A stretch of 64,000 bases of DNA from Parahoeflea alexandrii (GTDB lineage: Bacteria; Pseudomonadota; Alphaproteobacteria; Rhizobiales; Rhizobiaceae): the NCBI RefSeq assembly GCF_024105735.1, contig NZ_JAAAML010000003.1, forward strand, positions 496,001-560,000, read 5' to 3'. The translations under genes were made by a program, and so were the position numbers. Shown piece after piece: positions 1 to 8,871 of the stretch. The notes beneath the pieces were generated by a model that made no database searches, was not told the origin of the DNA, and saw only the letters and a list, made by a program, of their open reading frames with translations. Every line of letters starts with the position of its first letter. The first letter of the stretch is position 1.

Positions 1-547
1 TCAGTGCGGTTTCCTGCACGCCTGCGCGCTCGCCGAAAAGCCTCAGCGGCGAGGAGTCGGGCAGCAATGCCTCGACCTGCTTGCCCAGCAGGTGATACCC
101 GCCGGCTGTGACCGCAAACACGCGCTCGTTGCCATCGAGAACCAGCAGATAGCGGCCGGCCGTATCGGGCATTGCGCTGATGACCCGGTTGAGGCGCGCT
201 TCGGTTTCCCAGCGAAGGCTCTCCCGCACAGGTTCCAGATCGGCCGACAGCGTCGCGTGCGCGGCCACAAGCGACAGCGCCGTCACCTGCTCGGCGGCAT
301 TGCGCAGACGGTCGTGATTGTCGCTTATGTTGATGTAACGGGCCGCCGCGACGACCACGAGAAAAGCCACGATCAAGATCGGGATCAGGTGCTTGAGAAA
401 AGGCTCGGCACCGATCAGCCGCTCATAGGCAGGCTGCGCAAAAAGCTTGGCGTGCCCCGACATTCCCGCTCCCGCCGCGGGCTTTGCGCCGGCCTGGCGG
501 GCATAGTCCGCCCCTTCGGCCGCAGGTACGTGCTGCGCATCCGTCAT
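1..547 (-). CDS. Membrane sensor protein, N-terminal part only (probable sensor histidine kinase)
   Basis: The frame opens at ATG 547 and runs leftward off the window without a stop, so 182 residues are visible. About 50 Ala/Gly-rich cytoplasmic residues come first, then a hydrophobic segment (residues 53-70, LIPILIVAFLVVVAAA). After it comes a soluble, probably periplasmic, region with helical Glu/Arg-rich stretches and a strand-like LLVLDGNERVFAV that resembles a sensor-domain core. This layout fits membrane-bound PAS/histidine kinases of the PleC/CbrA type in Rhizobiales, but no kinase domain is visible, so the kinase call is inference. It lies downstream of pepN on the same strand, separated by 283 bp with a hairpin, so it probably has its own promoter. 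Confidence 0.6.
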   Translation of the reverse strand, partial: MTDAQHVPAAEGADYARQAGAKPAAGAGMSGHAKLFAQPAYERLIGAEPFLKHLIPILIVAFLVVVAAARYINISDNHDRLRNAAEQVTALSLVAAHATLSADLEPVRESLRWETEARLNRVISAMPDTAGRYLLVLDGNERVFAVTAGGYHLLGKQVEALLPDSSPLRLFGERAGVQETAL

Positions 548-768
548 AAGTATTGTAAATCCCCGTTAGGATCCGGACTTCCGCATCTCCGAATCTGGCC
601 TATATGAATCAAAGGTGATTCGGCTTGTCCAGTGCTAAAAGTAATCTTTTATTAACAAATTGAATTTGTTGAGTTTTTGTAAGATTCGAGTCGGCGCAGA
701 TTGGTGCCGGGCAGGGGGCTCTGCCGGCGTTCGGGCAAATCACTTGTGATCATGAGTTGATTTAGCAC

Positions 769-801
769 ACGCTCCATCGCGGCTTGGCGGCGATGGAGCG
801 T
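769..801 (-). terminator. Hairpin after pepN
   Basis: Perfect 12-bp inverted repeat (769-780 against 790-801, arm ACGCTCCATCGC) with a 9-nt loop, 30 bp past the pepN stop. No clear T-run follows on the minus strand, so it may be a weak or processing hairpin rather than a full intrinsic terminator. Confidence 0.5.
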
Positions 802-830
802 ATGGCTGTGATGACGGGCGCCTCGAGAGG

Positions 831-3473
831 TCAGGCCGCCAGCATGCGATCGACGATGTCACCGACATCCGGTGACAATTCGCCAGCCTCGCGGATCGAG
901 ACCAGGGCCTGGCGTGCCAGTTCCTGCCGGCCCGCTTCGAGCGAGCGCCAGGACCGCATGGCCGTCAACAGCCGTGCCGCAAGTTGCGGATTGCGTTTGT
1001 CGATGTCGACCACCTCGGCTGCAAGCAAGCGGTAGCCGGCGCCGTCGGCCGCATTGAATCCGGTCGGATTGCCGGCGGAGAACGCGCCGATCAGGGCCCG
1101 CATGCGGTTCGGGTTGCTGCGGTCGAAATCATCGCTCTCGAGCAGTTCCTCGACCCGTTCGCGGGTCGGTGCGCCGGGGGTCATGGCCTGGATCGAATAC
1201 CACTTGTCGAGAACCAGCGGGTCATCGGCAAAGCGTGTCTTGAAGCCCGCCAGCGCTTCCTCGGCTTCACTGGAACCGGGGAACTGGTGCACCAGAACCT
1301 GGAGCGCCTGCGACATCACCGTCATGTTGTCGCTGGAGTCATAGGCTGTCTTGGCGCGCGCCGGCTGCCCTTCGGCAAGCGATGCATAGGCCAGCGCGAC
1401 GCCCGCAAGGGCGCGCTGTCCGGCGTCCGCCGCATCGGGGCTGTAGGCACCTTTCGGTGCGCTGTCGGCAAGCCGCGCAAACACGTCCAGCCCGGCATTG
1501 GCAACTTCCGAAAGAACGGCTTCGCGCGCCGTGTGGATCGCCTCCGGATCGATGTTGGAGCCGATCTCCCGGGCAATATCGCTTTCCGCCGGCAAGGCGA
1601 GGGCCTGGGCGCGGAAGGCGGGCTCCAGACTGTCGTCTGCGCCGGTGGCAACGAGAATGTCGGCAAGTTCCCTGGCTGGGGGCAGGGTGCGCCCGTCCCG
1701 TGCAAGCTTGGAAACGGCCACGAGATGCCGCATGGCCTGCTCGTTGAGCGCCTGCCAGCGCGAAACCCCGTCACCGTCATGCCGGGCGATATGGGCCAGA
1801 TCGGCGCTGCTTTGTTCCATGGCAATGTTGACCGGCGCCGAGAAGCCGCGGTTGATCGACAGCACCGGACGTCCGGGAACATTGCTGAAGCTGAATGTCT
1901 GCTTGCGCTTGGTCAGGTGCATCACGCCGTTTTCGGCGTCGTCCGTGTCGAGCCGGCCGTCGAATTCGGTGCCGTCGGGCAGGATCAGGCCATAGGCCAG
2001 CGGAATGTGCATCAGAGCCTTCCGCGACTGCCCCGGCGTGGGTGCCAGCGTCTGCTCGAGCGTCACCTTGAAGGTCTTTGAGGCTTCGTTCCAATCGGTC
2101 GATACCGAGACCGAAGGCGTGCCGGCCTGGCTGTACCAGAGCGCGAACTGCTTGAGATCGCGGCCGCTTGCCTCGGCAAAGCAGGCCAGGAAGTCCTCGA
2201 TCGTCGCGGCATCGCCATCATGCCGTTCGAAATACAGGTCCATGCCCTTGCGGAAATCCTCGGCGCCCAGGATGGTGCGGATCATGCGCACCACCTCTGA
2301 GCCTTTTTCATACACGGTCGCCGTGTAGAAATTGTTGATTTCCTTGTAGGATTCAGGACGAACCGGATGCGCGAGCGGGCCGGCGTCCTCGGGGAACTGG
2401 TGCGCTTTCAGCAGCCGGATCTCGGCAATGCGCTTGACCGATGCCGAGCGCTGGTCGGCGGAAAACGCATGGTCGCGATAAACCGTCAGGCCTTCCTTCA
2501 GGCACAGCTGGAACCAGTCGCGGCAGGTGATGCGGTTGCCGGTCCAGTTGTGGAAGTATTCATGCGCGATGATGGCTTCGATATTGGCGTAATCGGCGTC
2601 GGTGGCTGTTTCCGGGTCGGCCAGGACATACTTGTCGTTGAAGACATTGAGCCCCTTGTTCTCCATGGCGCCCATGTTGAAATCGGAAACCGCGACGATC
2701 TGGAAGATGTCGAGATCATATTCGCGTCCGAACATCTCCTCGTCCCACTTCATCGAACGCTTGAGCGCATCCATCGCGTAGCCGGCGCGGCCTTCCTTGC
2801 CGTGCTCGACATAGATCTTCAATGCCACCTCTTTCCCGCTCATGGTGGTGAAGCTGTCTTCGACCAGGCCGAGATCGCCGCCTACCAATGCGAAAAGATA
2901 GGAAGGTTTGGGGTGTGGATCGAACCAGGCGGCGAAATGCCGGCCTTCGTCGTAATTGCCGCCGCCGAGGAAATTGCCGTTCGACAGGAGATGCTTGGCA
3001 TCTTCCTTGCCGGCGATGATGGTCACCGTGTAGACCGCAAGCACATCCGGGCGGTCATAGAAATAGGTGATGCGACGGAAGCCCTCCGCCTCGCACTGGG
3101 TGCAGTAGACGCCGTTGGTCCGGTAAAGTCCCATCAGCTTGGTGTTGGTGGCGGGTGACAAAGTGGTGTTGACGGTCACCTCGAACGGGCCGCTCTCGGG
3201 CAGGCCACGAATGGTCAGGCTGTCGGGTGTGGCATCATAGAGCGACGGGTCGTGATCGTTGCCGTCGATCTGAAGGCTGTCGAGCGTCAGTTCGTCTCCG
3301 TCAAACACCAGAGGCGCGTCCGCTGCGACGCCTTCGCGGCGATGCAGGATCACCCGGGAGACGACTGTCGTCTCCTTCGGATCAAGCTCGAAGGTCAGAT
3401 CGATTCGTTCAACCACGAAGTCGGTCGGCTTGTAGTCCTTGAGCTTGTAGACTTGTCCCGTTTCAGTCCGCAT
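831..3473 (-). CDS. pepN: Aminopeptidase N (M1 zinc metallopeptidase)
   Basis: Removes N-terminal amino acids from peptides in the cytoplasm. The protein is 880 residues, the usual length for bacterial PepN. The M1 signature is complete: GAMEN exopeptidase motif at residues 268-272, zinc site HEYFH at 304-308, and the third zinc ligand Glu327 in KEGLT. The N-terminal beta domain (about 1-210), catalytic domain (about 210-450) and long helical C-terminal domain follow in the standard order. The gene is divergent from the molybdenum hydroxylase across a 443-bp gap. Start ATG 3473 gives the normal N-terminus, beginning MRTETGQVYKLKDY. Confidence 0.97.
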   Translation of the reverse strand: MRTETGQVYKLKDYKPTDFVVERIDLTFELDPKETTVVSRVILHRREGVAADAPLVFDGDELTLDSLQIDGNDHDPSLYDATPDSLTIRGLPESGPFEVTVNTTLSPATNTKLMGLYRTNGVYCTQCEAEGFRRITYFYDRPDVLAVYTVTIIAGKEDAKHLLSNGNFLGGGNYDEGRHFAAWFDPHPKPSYLFALVGGDLGLVEDSFTTMSGKEVALKIYVEHGKEGRAGYAMDALKRSMKWDEEMFGREYDLDIFQIVAVSDFNMGAMENKGLNVFNDKYVLADPETATDADYANIEAIIAHEYFHNWTGNRITCRDWFQLCLKEGLTVYRDHAFSADQRSASVKRIAEIRLLKAHQFPEDAGPLAHPVRPESYKEINNFYTATVYEKGSEVVRMIRTILGAEDFRKGMDLYFERHDGDAATIEDFLACFAEASGRDLKQFALWYSQAGTPSVSVSTDWNEASKTFKVTLEQTLAPTPGQSRKALMHIPLAYGLILPDGTEFDGRLDTDDAENGVMHLTKRKQTFSFSNVPGRPVLSINRGFSAPVNIAMEQSSADLAHIARHDGDGVSRWQALNEQAMRHLVAVSKLARDGRTLPPARELADILVATGADDSLEPAFRAQALALPAESDIAREIGSNIDPEAIHTAREAVLSEVANAGLDVFARLADSAPKGAYSPDAADAGQRALAGVALAYASLAEGQPARAKTAYDSSDNMTVMSQALQVLVHQFPGSSEAEEALAGFKTRFADDPLVLDKWYSIQAMTPGAPTRERVEELLESDDFDRSNPNRMRALIGAFSAGNPTGFNAADGAGYRLLAAEVVDIDKRNPQLAARLLTAMRSWRSLEAGRQELARQALVSIREAGELSPDVGDIVDRMLAA

Positions 3474-3916
3474 ATGCTTTATGCCCCGCAGTTTCCCATT
3501 ATGGGACGGGACGCTATCACAGCGGATCCTGACATCGGGTTAAGATAATCCCGCATCAATCCACTGGAGATCTGGCAGTGAATCGTAATGAAAAAATAAA
3601 TAATTTGCGTTTGCCGGGTCCCGGTTCGACAGAAAATCCGAGCCTGGCCGTCAGCAATCGTTTCATCTGATCTTCAAGGTGAAAGCATGGTTTTGCCGAT
3701 ACATTGCCGCGGCCCTTTGACAGGCCGGCGGGAGGCTTGATTTGCTCATTTGCGGCCCCTGCGCCGGATATGGAGCTGTGCGGCCGGTCTGCCGAGCGCC
3801 GAGCGGCGATCTTATCGGGTTTGTGGTGGCGCTCTCGACATTCCGGCCCGTGGAGCTAATTATAGTCGAGACTCGCGACCGCGATCTTGAAAACCAATCC
3901 AGCACCGGGAACAGCC
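3474..3916. other. Divergent intergenic region pepN / molybdenum hydroxylase
   Basis: 443 bp between divergent start codons; both promoters should lie here. It contains an A/T-rich patch at about 3586-3608. A GTG-started frame of 30 codons (3578-3670, GGAG about 10 nt upstream) is the only small frame with a plausible ribosome site, and its product resembles nothing I know. I see no RNA gene and no convincing -35/-10 pair; a TATAGT at 3861-3866 has no -35 at good spacing. Confidence 0.4.
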
Positions 3917-6214
3917 ATGAACATCGCGACACCTAAATTCGGCGTGGGCGCATCGGCCTTGCGCAAGGAAGACCGAAAGCTGATCACCGGCGAGGGAGCC
4001 TTTACCGATGACGTCCGGGCCGAGGGCGAGTTGCGCGCCTATGTGCTGCGGTCGGCCTATGCGTCCGCCCGGTTCCGGATTAACGATCTTGACGCGGCGC
4101 GCGCGGCGGACGGGGTCCATCTGGTGCTCACGGCCGGCGATGTCGGCCATCTCGGGCCGGTTCCAAACCAGGCGACGGTGGCGCAGCCCGACGGGACGCG
4201 TCACGCCCAGAAACACATACCGCTGCTGTGCGACGGGGAAGTCCGCCATGTCGGTGACGCGGTGGCCTTCATCGTCGCCGACAGTCTCGCCCAAGCACAG
4301 GAAGCCTCCGAACTCATCGATATCAACTGGGAGCTGGGCGAGGCCCAGGCCGGCCTCGCCACGGCGCTTGACGATGGCGCGCCGCTGGTCTGGCCGGATC
4401 TTGGCACCAATCAGGCCTATCTCTACCGTATCGGTGATGCTGCCGGCACCGACCAGGCCTTTGTCGACGCCGATCATGTCACCACCATCGATTTTCTCAA
4501 CAACCGGCTTGTGTCGAACTACATGGAAACCCGGGCGTGCCTTGCCGAATGGGACGATGCCGCCAGGAAGTTCACCCTGACGCTCGGCTCGCAGGGGGTT
4601 CATGGCATCCGCAAGACCATTGCCAAGGATATCTTTGGCATGGAACTCGAGGATTTTCGCGTCATCACCCGTGATGTGGGCGGTGGCTTCGGCACCAAGG
4701 TGTTCACCTACCGCGAGTATCCGCTGGCGCTGGAAGCCGCGCGTCAGCTCAACCGTCCGGTCAAATGGGTCTCCGACCGCACCGAGCATTTCCTCACCGA
4801 CGCCCATGGCCGCGACAACAAGGTCACCGCCTCTCTGGCGCTCGACAAGCAGGGCCGGGTGCTTGGACTGAGGATTGACGTGCTTGCCAATATGGGCGCC
4901 TATCTGAGCCAGTTTGGACCGTTCATTCCGGTGTTCGGCGCCTCGATGGCAACCGGCGTCTATGACATCCAGAATCTCGATTTCAAGCTGCGCGGCGTCT
5001 ACACCCACACCACGCCGGTGGACGCCTATCGTGGCGCGGGCCGGCCGGAGGCAGCCTTCCTGATCGAGCGGCTGATGGATGCGGCGGCGCGCGAAATCGG
5101 CATGCCGGTCGCAGAGCTGCGCCGCCGGAACTTCATCCGTCCCGAGCAGTTTCCCTACCGGACCCCGGGTGGCCGGACCTATGATGTGGGCGAGTTTGAC
5201 GGTCACATGACCCGCGCTCTCGAAAAGGCCGGCGCGGCAGAATTCCCTCGACGCGTCGAGGAGGCCAAGTCCCGGGGCAGACTGCGCGGCCTGGGCACCG
5301 CTGTCTACATCGAGGCCTGCGCCTTTGCAGGCTCTGAACCGGCGAGGCTGACGCTCGACGCCGACGGCGGCATCACGCTCTATATCGGCACCCAGACCAA
5401 CGGCCAGGGGCATGCGACCGCCTACAGCCAGTTTGTCGCCGATCAGATCGGCATCGATTTCGACAGGATCACGGTTCGCCAGGGCGATACCGCCGAATTG
5501 GCCAAGGGTGGCGGCACCGGCGGCTCGCGCTCGATCCCGCTCGGCGGCGTCTCGGTTTCCGCCGCCTCGAAGGTTCTGGCCGAAAAGATGAAGAAGCTGG
5601 CCGCCGATGAACTCGAGGCCGCCGCAGCCGATATCGAACTGGTCGATGGTGCCGCTCGCATCGTCGGCACCGATCGGGTGATCAGCTACGCCGACATGGC
5701 AAAGGCCGCCAAGACCGATGATGACCGCACTGGGATCGCCGATGTCGTTCAGGATGAGGCCACCTATCCCAACGGCACCCATGTCTGTGAAATCGAGATC
5801 GATCCGGAAACCGGCAAGGTCGAAATCGTCCGCTACACCATCGTTGACGATTTCGGCATGACCGTGAACCCGGTGCTTCTGCTCGGCCAGATTCACGGCG
5901 GCGTGGTCCAGGGCGTCGCGCAGTGTCTGAGCGAGGGGGTTGTCTATTCCGAGGATGGCCAGCTGTTGACAGCCAGCCTGATGGATTACGCGGTGCCGCG
6001 CGCCGACAACATGCCCTTCTTCGACTTCGAGACACGCAACGTTCCCTCCACCACCAATGCCATGGGCATCAAGGGGGCCGGAGAGGCGGGTACGATCGGC
6101 GCCTGTCCGGCGGCCATGAATGCCCTTGTCGATGCGCTTGACCGGGCCCGCGGCGTCCGCCACATCGAGATGCCGGCCACGCCGCAAAGGGTCTGGGAAG
6201 CCTTGAACGGCTGA
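3917..6214 (+). CDS. Xanthine dehydrogenase/CoxL-family molybdopterin-binding subunit
   Basis: Large catalytic subunit of a molybdenum hydroxylase (aldehyde oxidase / CO dehydrogenase family), 765 residues. Seen in sequence: DVGGGFGTK and TNGQGHATAY cofactor loops, the active-site loop AYRGAGR, and GAGEAG with the catalytic Glu near the C-terminus. AYRGAGR is the form II (CoxL-like) loop, not the AYxCSFR of true aerobic CO dehydrogenase, so CO oxidation is unlikely; the substrate is probably an aldehyde or heterocycle. ATG 3917 has GGGA 7 nt upstream and is preferred over an in-frame TTG at 3887. Oddity: no FAD (CoxM) or 2Fe-2S (CoxS) subunit gene is adjacent, so partners must be encoded elsewhere. 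Confidence 0.9.
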   Translation: MNIATPKFGVGASALRKEDRKLITGEGAFTDDVRAEGELRAYVLRSAYASARFRINDLDAARAADGVHLVLTAGDVGHLGPVPNQATVAQPDGTRHAQKHIPLLCDGEVRHVGDAVAFIVADSLAQAQEASELIDINWELGEAQAGLATALDDGAPLVWPDLGTNQAYLYRIGDAAGTDQAFVDADHVTTIDFLNNRLVSNYMETRACLAEWDDAARKFTLTLGSQGVHGIRKTIAKDIFGMELEDFRVITRDVGGGFGTKVFTYREYPLALEAARQLNRPVKWVSDRTEHFLTDAHGRDNKVTASLALDKQGRVLGLRIDVLANMGAYLSQFGPFIPVFGASMATGVYDIQNLDFKLRGVYTHTTPVDAYRGAGRPEAAFLIERLMDAAAREIGMPVAELRRRNFIRPEQFPYRTPGGRTYDVGEFDGHMTRALEKAGAAEFPRRVEEAKSRGRLRGLGTAVYIEACAFAGSEPARLTLDADGGITLYIGTQTNGQGHATAYSQFVADQIGIDFDRITVRQGDTAELAKGGGTGGSRSIPLGGVSVSAASKVLAEKMKKLAADELEAAAADIELVDGAARIVGTDRVISYADMAKAAKTDDDRTGIADVVQDEATYPNGTHVCEIEIDPETGKVEIVRYTIVDDFGMTVNPVLLLGQIHGGVVQGVAQCLSEGVVYSEDGQLLTASLMDYAVPRADNMPFFDFETRNVPSTTNAMGIKGAGEAGTIGACPAAMNALVDALDRARGVRHIEMPATPQRVWEALNG

Positions 6215-6378
6215 GGCGGCGGTCCGCAAGGGCCACTGTCATGCATTCGCGCCACGCAGCGGCCCATCAGCTTTTTTGATCGGACGCTGACCGCCGCCCG
6301 GGTTATGTTCGTCTCCGCACGTCGTTCTGGCGGGCGGAATCAACCTTATCCACCTTAGCGCCAGGGAATATACACCAG

Positions 6379-7365
6379 GTGACCGAACAGCCGACACCCA
6401 CGACCCCGCAAGCGGCCCCGGCGCAGCCGCCCGCCGGACAGTCGGGATCGCCGATGATCGGAATTCTGCTCAAGGTTGCCTCGGTTTCGGTGTTTGTCAC
6501 CATGTCGACCCTGATCAAGGCCTCGGGGGAGGGCATGCCCGCCGGCCAGATCGTGTTCTTCCGCTCGGCTTTCGCCATTGTTCCGATTCTTGTGTTTCTG
6601 GCAGTGCGCGGTCAACTCGACACGGCCTGGCGAACGGCCAGTCCCTTGTCGCATTTCCGCCGTGGCCTGGTTGGCGTCACCGCCATGGGGCTGGGGTTTT
6701 ATGGCATCATGCGGCTGCCGCTGCCCGACGCGATTGCCATCGGCTATGCCATGCCGTTGCTGACCGTGGTCTTTGCTGCCGTCTTTCTGGGCGAGACCGT
6801 CCGCATTTTCCGCTGGTCGGCGGTGGCCGTGGGTCTGGGAGGGGTTCTGATCATCAGCTGGCCGAGGCTCAGCCTGTTCGGCGACGGTTTCGGCTCCAGC
6901 GAGGCGCTCGGTGTCATGGCGGTGCTTGCCTCGGCCACCCTCGGCGCCACCGCGATGATCCTGGTCCGGAAACTGATCCTGACCGAAAAGACCCCGACAA
7001 TCGTTCTCTATTTCTCGCTCACCGCCACGGTTCTCTCGCTCGCCACGCTGCCGTTCGGCTGGATTGTGCCGGATTGGCAGACGCTCGGCCTGATGGCGAT
7101 GGCTGGTTTTTGTGGTGGTCTCGGCCAGATCCTGCTGACCCAGAGCTATCGCCATGCCGATGTGTCGACGATCGCACCGTTCGAATACACCTCGATCGTG
7201 CTCGGCATCCTCATCGGCTATTTCATCTTCGGCGATGTTCCGACCTGGACCATGCTTACCGGAACCGCCATCGTCGTTGGTGCAGGGATCTTCGTCATCC
7301 TGCGCGAGCATGCGCTCGGCCTCGAGCGCAAGGCCCAGCGCAAGCTGGTCACCCCGCAGGGCTGA
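6379..7365 (+). CDS. DMT-family transporter with EamA domains
   Basis: Inner-membrane drug/metabolite transporter of 328 residues with ten hydrophobic segments arranged as two EamA repeats (about 27-165 and 175-305). The proline-rich N-terminal 25 residues are soluble. The second repeat carries FCGGLGQILLTQSYRHA and FEYTSIVLGILIGYFIFGD, typical of the RhaT/EamA group. The start is GTG 6379; ATG 6454, which would remove the Pro-rich leader, is a possible alternative. Substrate cannot be inferred. It is convergent with the MFS gene, 46 bp apart. Confidence 0.88.
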   Translation: MTEQPTPTTPQAAPAQPPAGQSGSPMIGILLKVASVSVFVTMSTLIKASGEGMPAGQIVFFRSAFAIVPILVFLAVRGQLDTAWRTASPLSHFRRGLVGVTAMGLGFYGIMRLPLPDAIAIGYAMPLLTVVFAAVFLGETVRIFRWSAVAVGLGGVLIISWPRLSLFGDGFGSSEALGVMAVLASATLGATAMILVRKLILTEKTPTIVLYFSLTATVLSLATLPFGWIVPDWQTLGLMAMAGFCGGLGQILLTQSYRHADVSTIAPFEYTSIVLGILIGYFIFGDVPTWTMLTGTAIVVGAGIFVILREHALGLERKAQRKLVTPQG

Positions 7366-7411
7366 TATCCCCGGCAGTTAAAGTCTGCCCCGGCTGTTTG
7401 TCTCATATCTT

Positions 7412-8695
7412 TCAGGAAACCGTGGTTTCGGCGTCTTCCTCGGCGCTCTGCTCGCCCCAGGTCGGGTCCGACCGCGGGTCAAGCTCGGCCGATTGCGGCG
7501 TAAGGTCGGGCATGGCCGCCATTGGCAGGAAGTCCGAGCGCATCTCCTCTGTCGGCTGCTCGCGGCGGCTGATGCGCCAGGCGGCATGTCCCGAATAGGC
7601 TGCAAAGCAGATAGCGATTACCGCGAAAAGGGCGTGCGGCCCGAACGCGTCCATCGCCACACCCGTGACCACCGGCCCCACCATGGTCGCCACGCCATAG
7701 GTGATCATCAGACCGCTCGACACCTCAACGAATTCGTCGGGCTGGGCATGGTCATTTGCATGGGCGACATTGAGCGAATAGATCGGAAACAGAACGGTGC
7801 CCAGGAACAGCATGCTCGCAAAGAAGATGATCCTGTTGTCGACGCCGAAGCCGATTGTCAGTGCGCAGGCGGCAATGCCGATGAGGCCGGCGACGATCAT
7901 CACCCGGCGGCGGTCCATGCGGTCCGAAGCGCGGCCCAGCGGATACTGGAAGATCGCTCCGCCGATCATGGCGATGGCGAGCATGGATGCGCCCTCGATG
8001 GTCGAAAGACCGAGCTGCGTCGCATAGACAGGCCCGAGGCCGCCCCAGGCACTGGCGATCAGGCCGGCAAGCAGGGTGCCGATCACCGCGGCCGGCGAGC
8101 GCCGGTAGAGCGCGGGAACGTCGAATTTGACCTGTGTGAGTGGCGCGGGCGATTGCGCGCTCGACAGCGCGGTCGGCATCACCGCCATCGAGCAGATCAG
8201 CGTGCAGACCATGAACAGGCCTGCGCCGAGCGGATCACCGAAGGGCACGATGTACTGCCCGATCATCACCGCAGACATGCTTACAACCATGTAGACCGAA
8301 AACAACGCACCGCGGTTTTCGTTGCTGACCTTTTCGTTGAGCCAGCTTTCGATGATCATGTAGGCGCCGGCGATGGAGAAACCGGCCATGGCCCGGGTCA
8401 GCACCCAGATGGCCGGATGCACCAGCAGCGAATGCAACAGATAGGACATCGCCATGATCGTCGTCAGGGCGCCGAACACCCGCACGTGACCGACCCTGAG
8501 AACCAGTCTGGGGGTGATGATGCAGCTCACCGTGAAGGCGATGGCATAGCCGGTTGCAATCAGCGAAATGGTGAAGGTCGACCAGCCTTCGGCAACCGCC
8601 CTGACCGGAATCAGGTAGCCCGACAGGCCCATGGCGGTGAGAAGGAAAAACGTCGAAAGCAGCAATGACGCCACTGACCGGACGGACTGGATCAT
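7412..8695 (-). CDS. MFS transporter (YcaD-like)
   Basis: Major facilitator protein of 427 residues with 12 predicted membrane segments. The loop PRLVLRVGHVRVFG between segments 2 and 3 and the mid-protein GRASDRMDRRRVMI correspond to the conserved MFS loop motifs. The C-terminal 40 residues are acidic and cytoplasmic. ATG 8695 has GGGAGAG just upstream and is preferred to an upstream in-frame TTG at 8713. Overall pattern resembles YcaD-like putative transporters; the substrate is unknown. Confidence 0.87.
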   Translation of the reverse strand: MIQSVRSVASLLLSTFFLLTAMGLSGYLIPVRAVAEGWSTFTISLIATGYAIAFTVSCIITPRLVLRVGHVRVFGALTTIMAMSYLLHSLLVHPAIWVLTRAMAGFSIAGAYMIIESWLNEKVSNENRGALFSVYMVVSMSAVMIGQYIVPFGDPLGAGLFMVCTLICSMAVMPTALSSAQSPAPLTQVKFDVPALYRRSPAAVIGTLLAGLIASAWGGLGPVYATQLGLSTIEGASMLAIAMIGGAIFQYPLGRASDRMDRRRVMIVAGLIGIAACALTIGFGVDNRIIFFASMLFLGTVLFPIYSLNVAHANDHAQPDEFVEVSSGLMITYGVATMVGPVVTGVAMDAFGPHALFAVIAICFAAYSGHAAWRISRREQPTEEMRSDFLPMAAMPDLTPQSAELDPRSDPTWGEQSAEEDAETTVS

Positions 8696-8871
8696 GGCGG
8701 CTCTCCCTGCCAACGGAGCGCGGCCTGCCCAGGGTCCGGTTCAACGGATCATGCAGACCTGATTGCAATTGCGATTCTGAAAACCAGAGTGACATGTGCG
8801 CTTGCGACGCCAAGGCCCGATTGCGACGTTATTGAAATATTTCCGCCACGCCATGCCGTTTGGGCAGGATC

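Noticed and set aside
984-2081. 365-codon plus-strand frame inside pepN
   Set aside because: Opposite the C-terminal domain of a complete M1 peptidase; composition typical of an antisense shadow.
3835-3866. Promoter TCGACA / TATAGT before the molybdenum hydroxylase
   Set aside because: Spacing is 20 nt, too long for a housekeeping promoter.
3860-6229. 789-codon open frame on the minus strand opposite the molybdenum hydroxylase
   Set aside because: The plus-strand product has intact cofactor and active-site motifs throughout. The antisense product is His/Gly/Asp-rich with no domain, a frequent artefact in high-GC genes.
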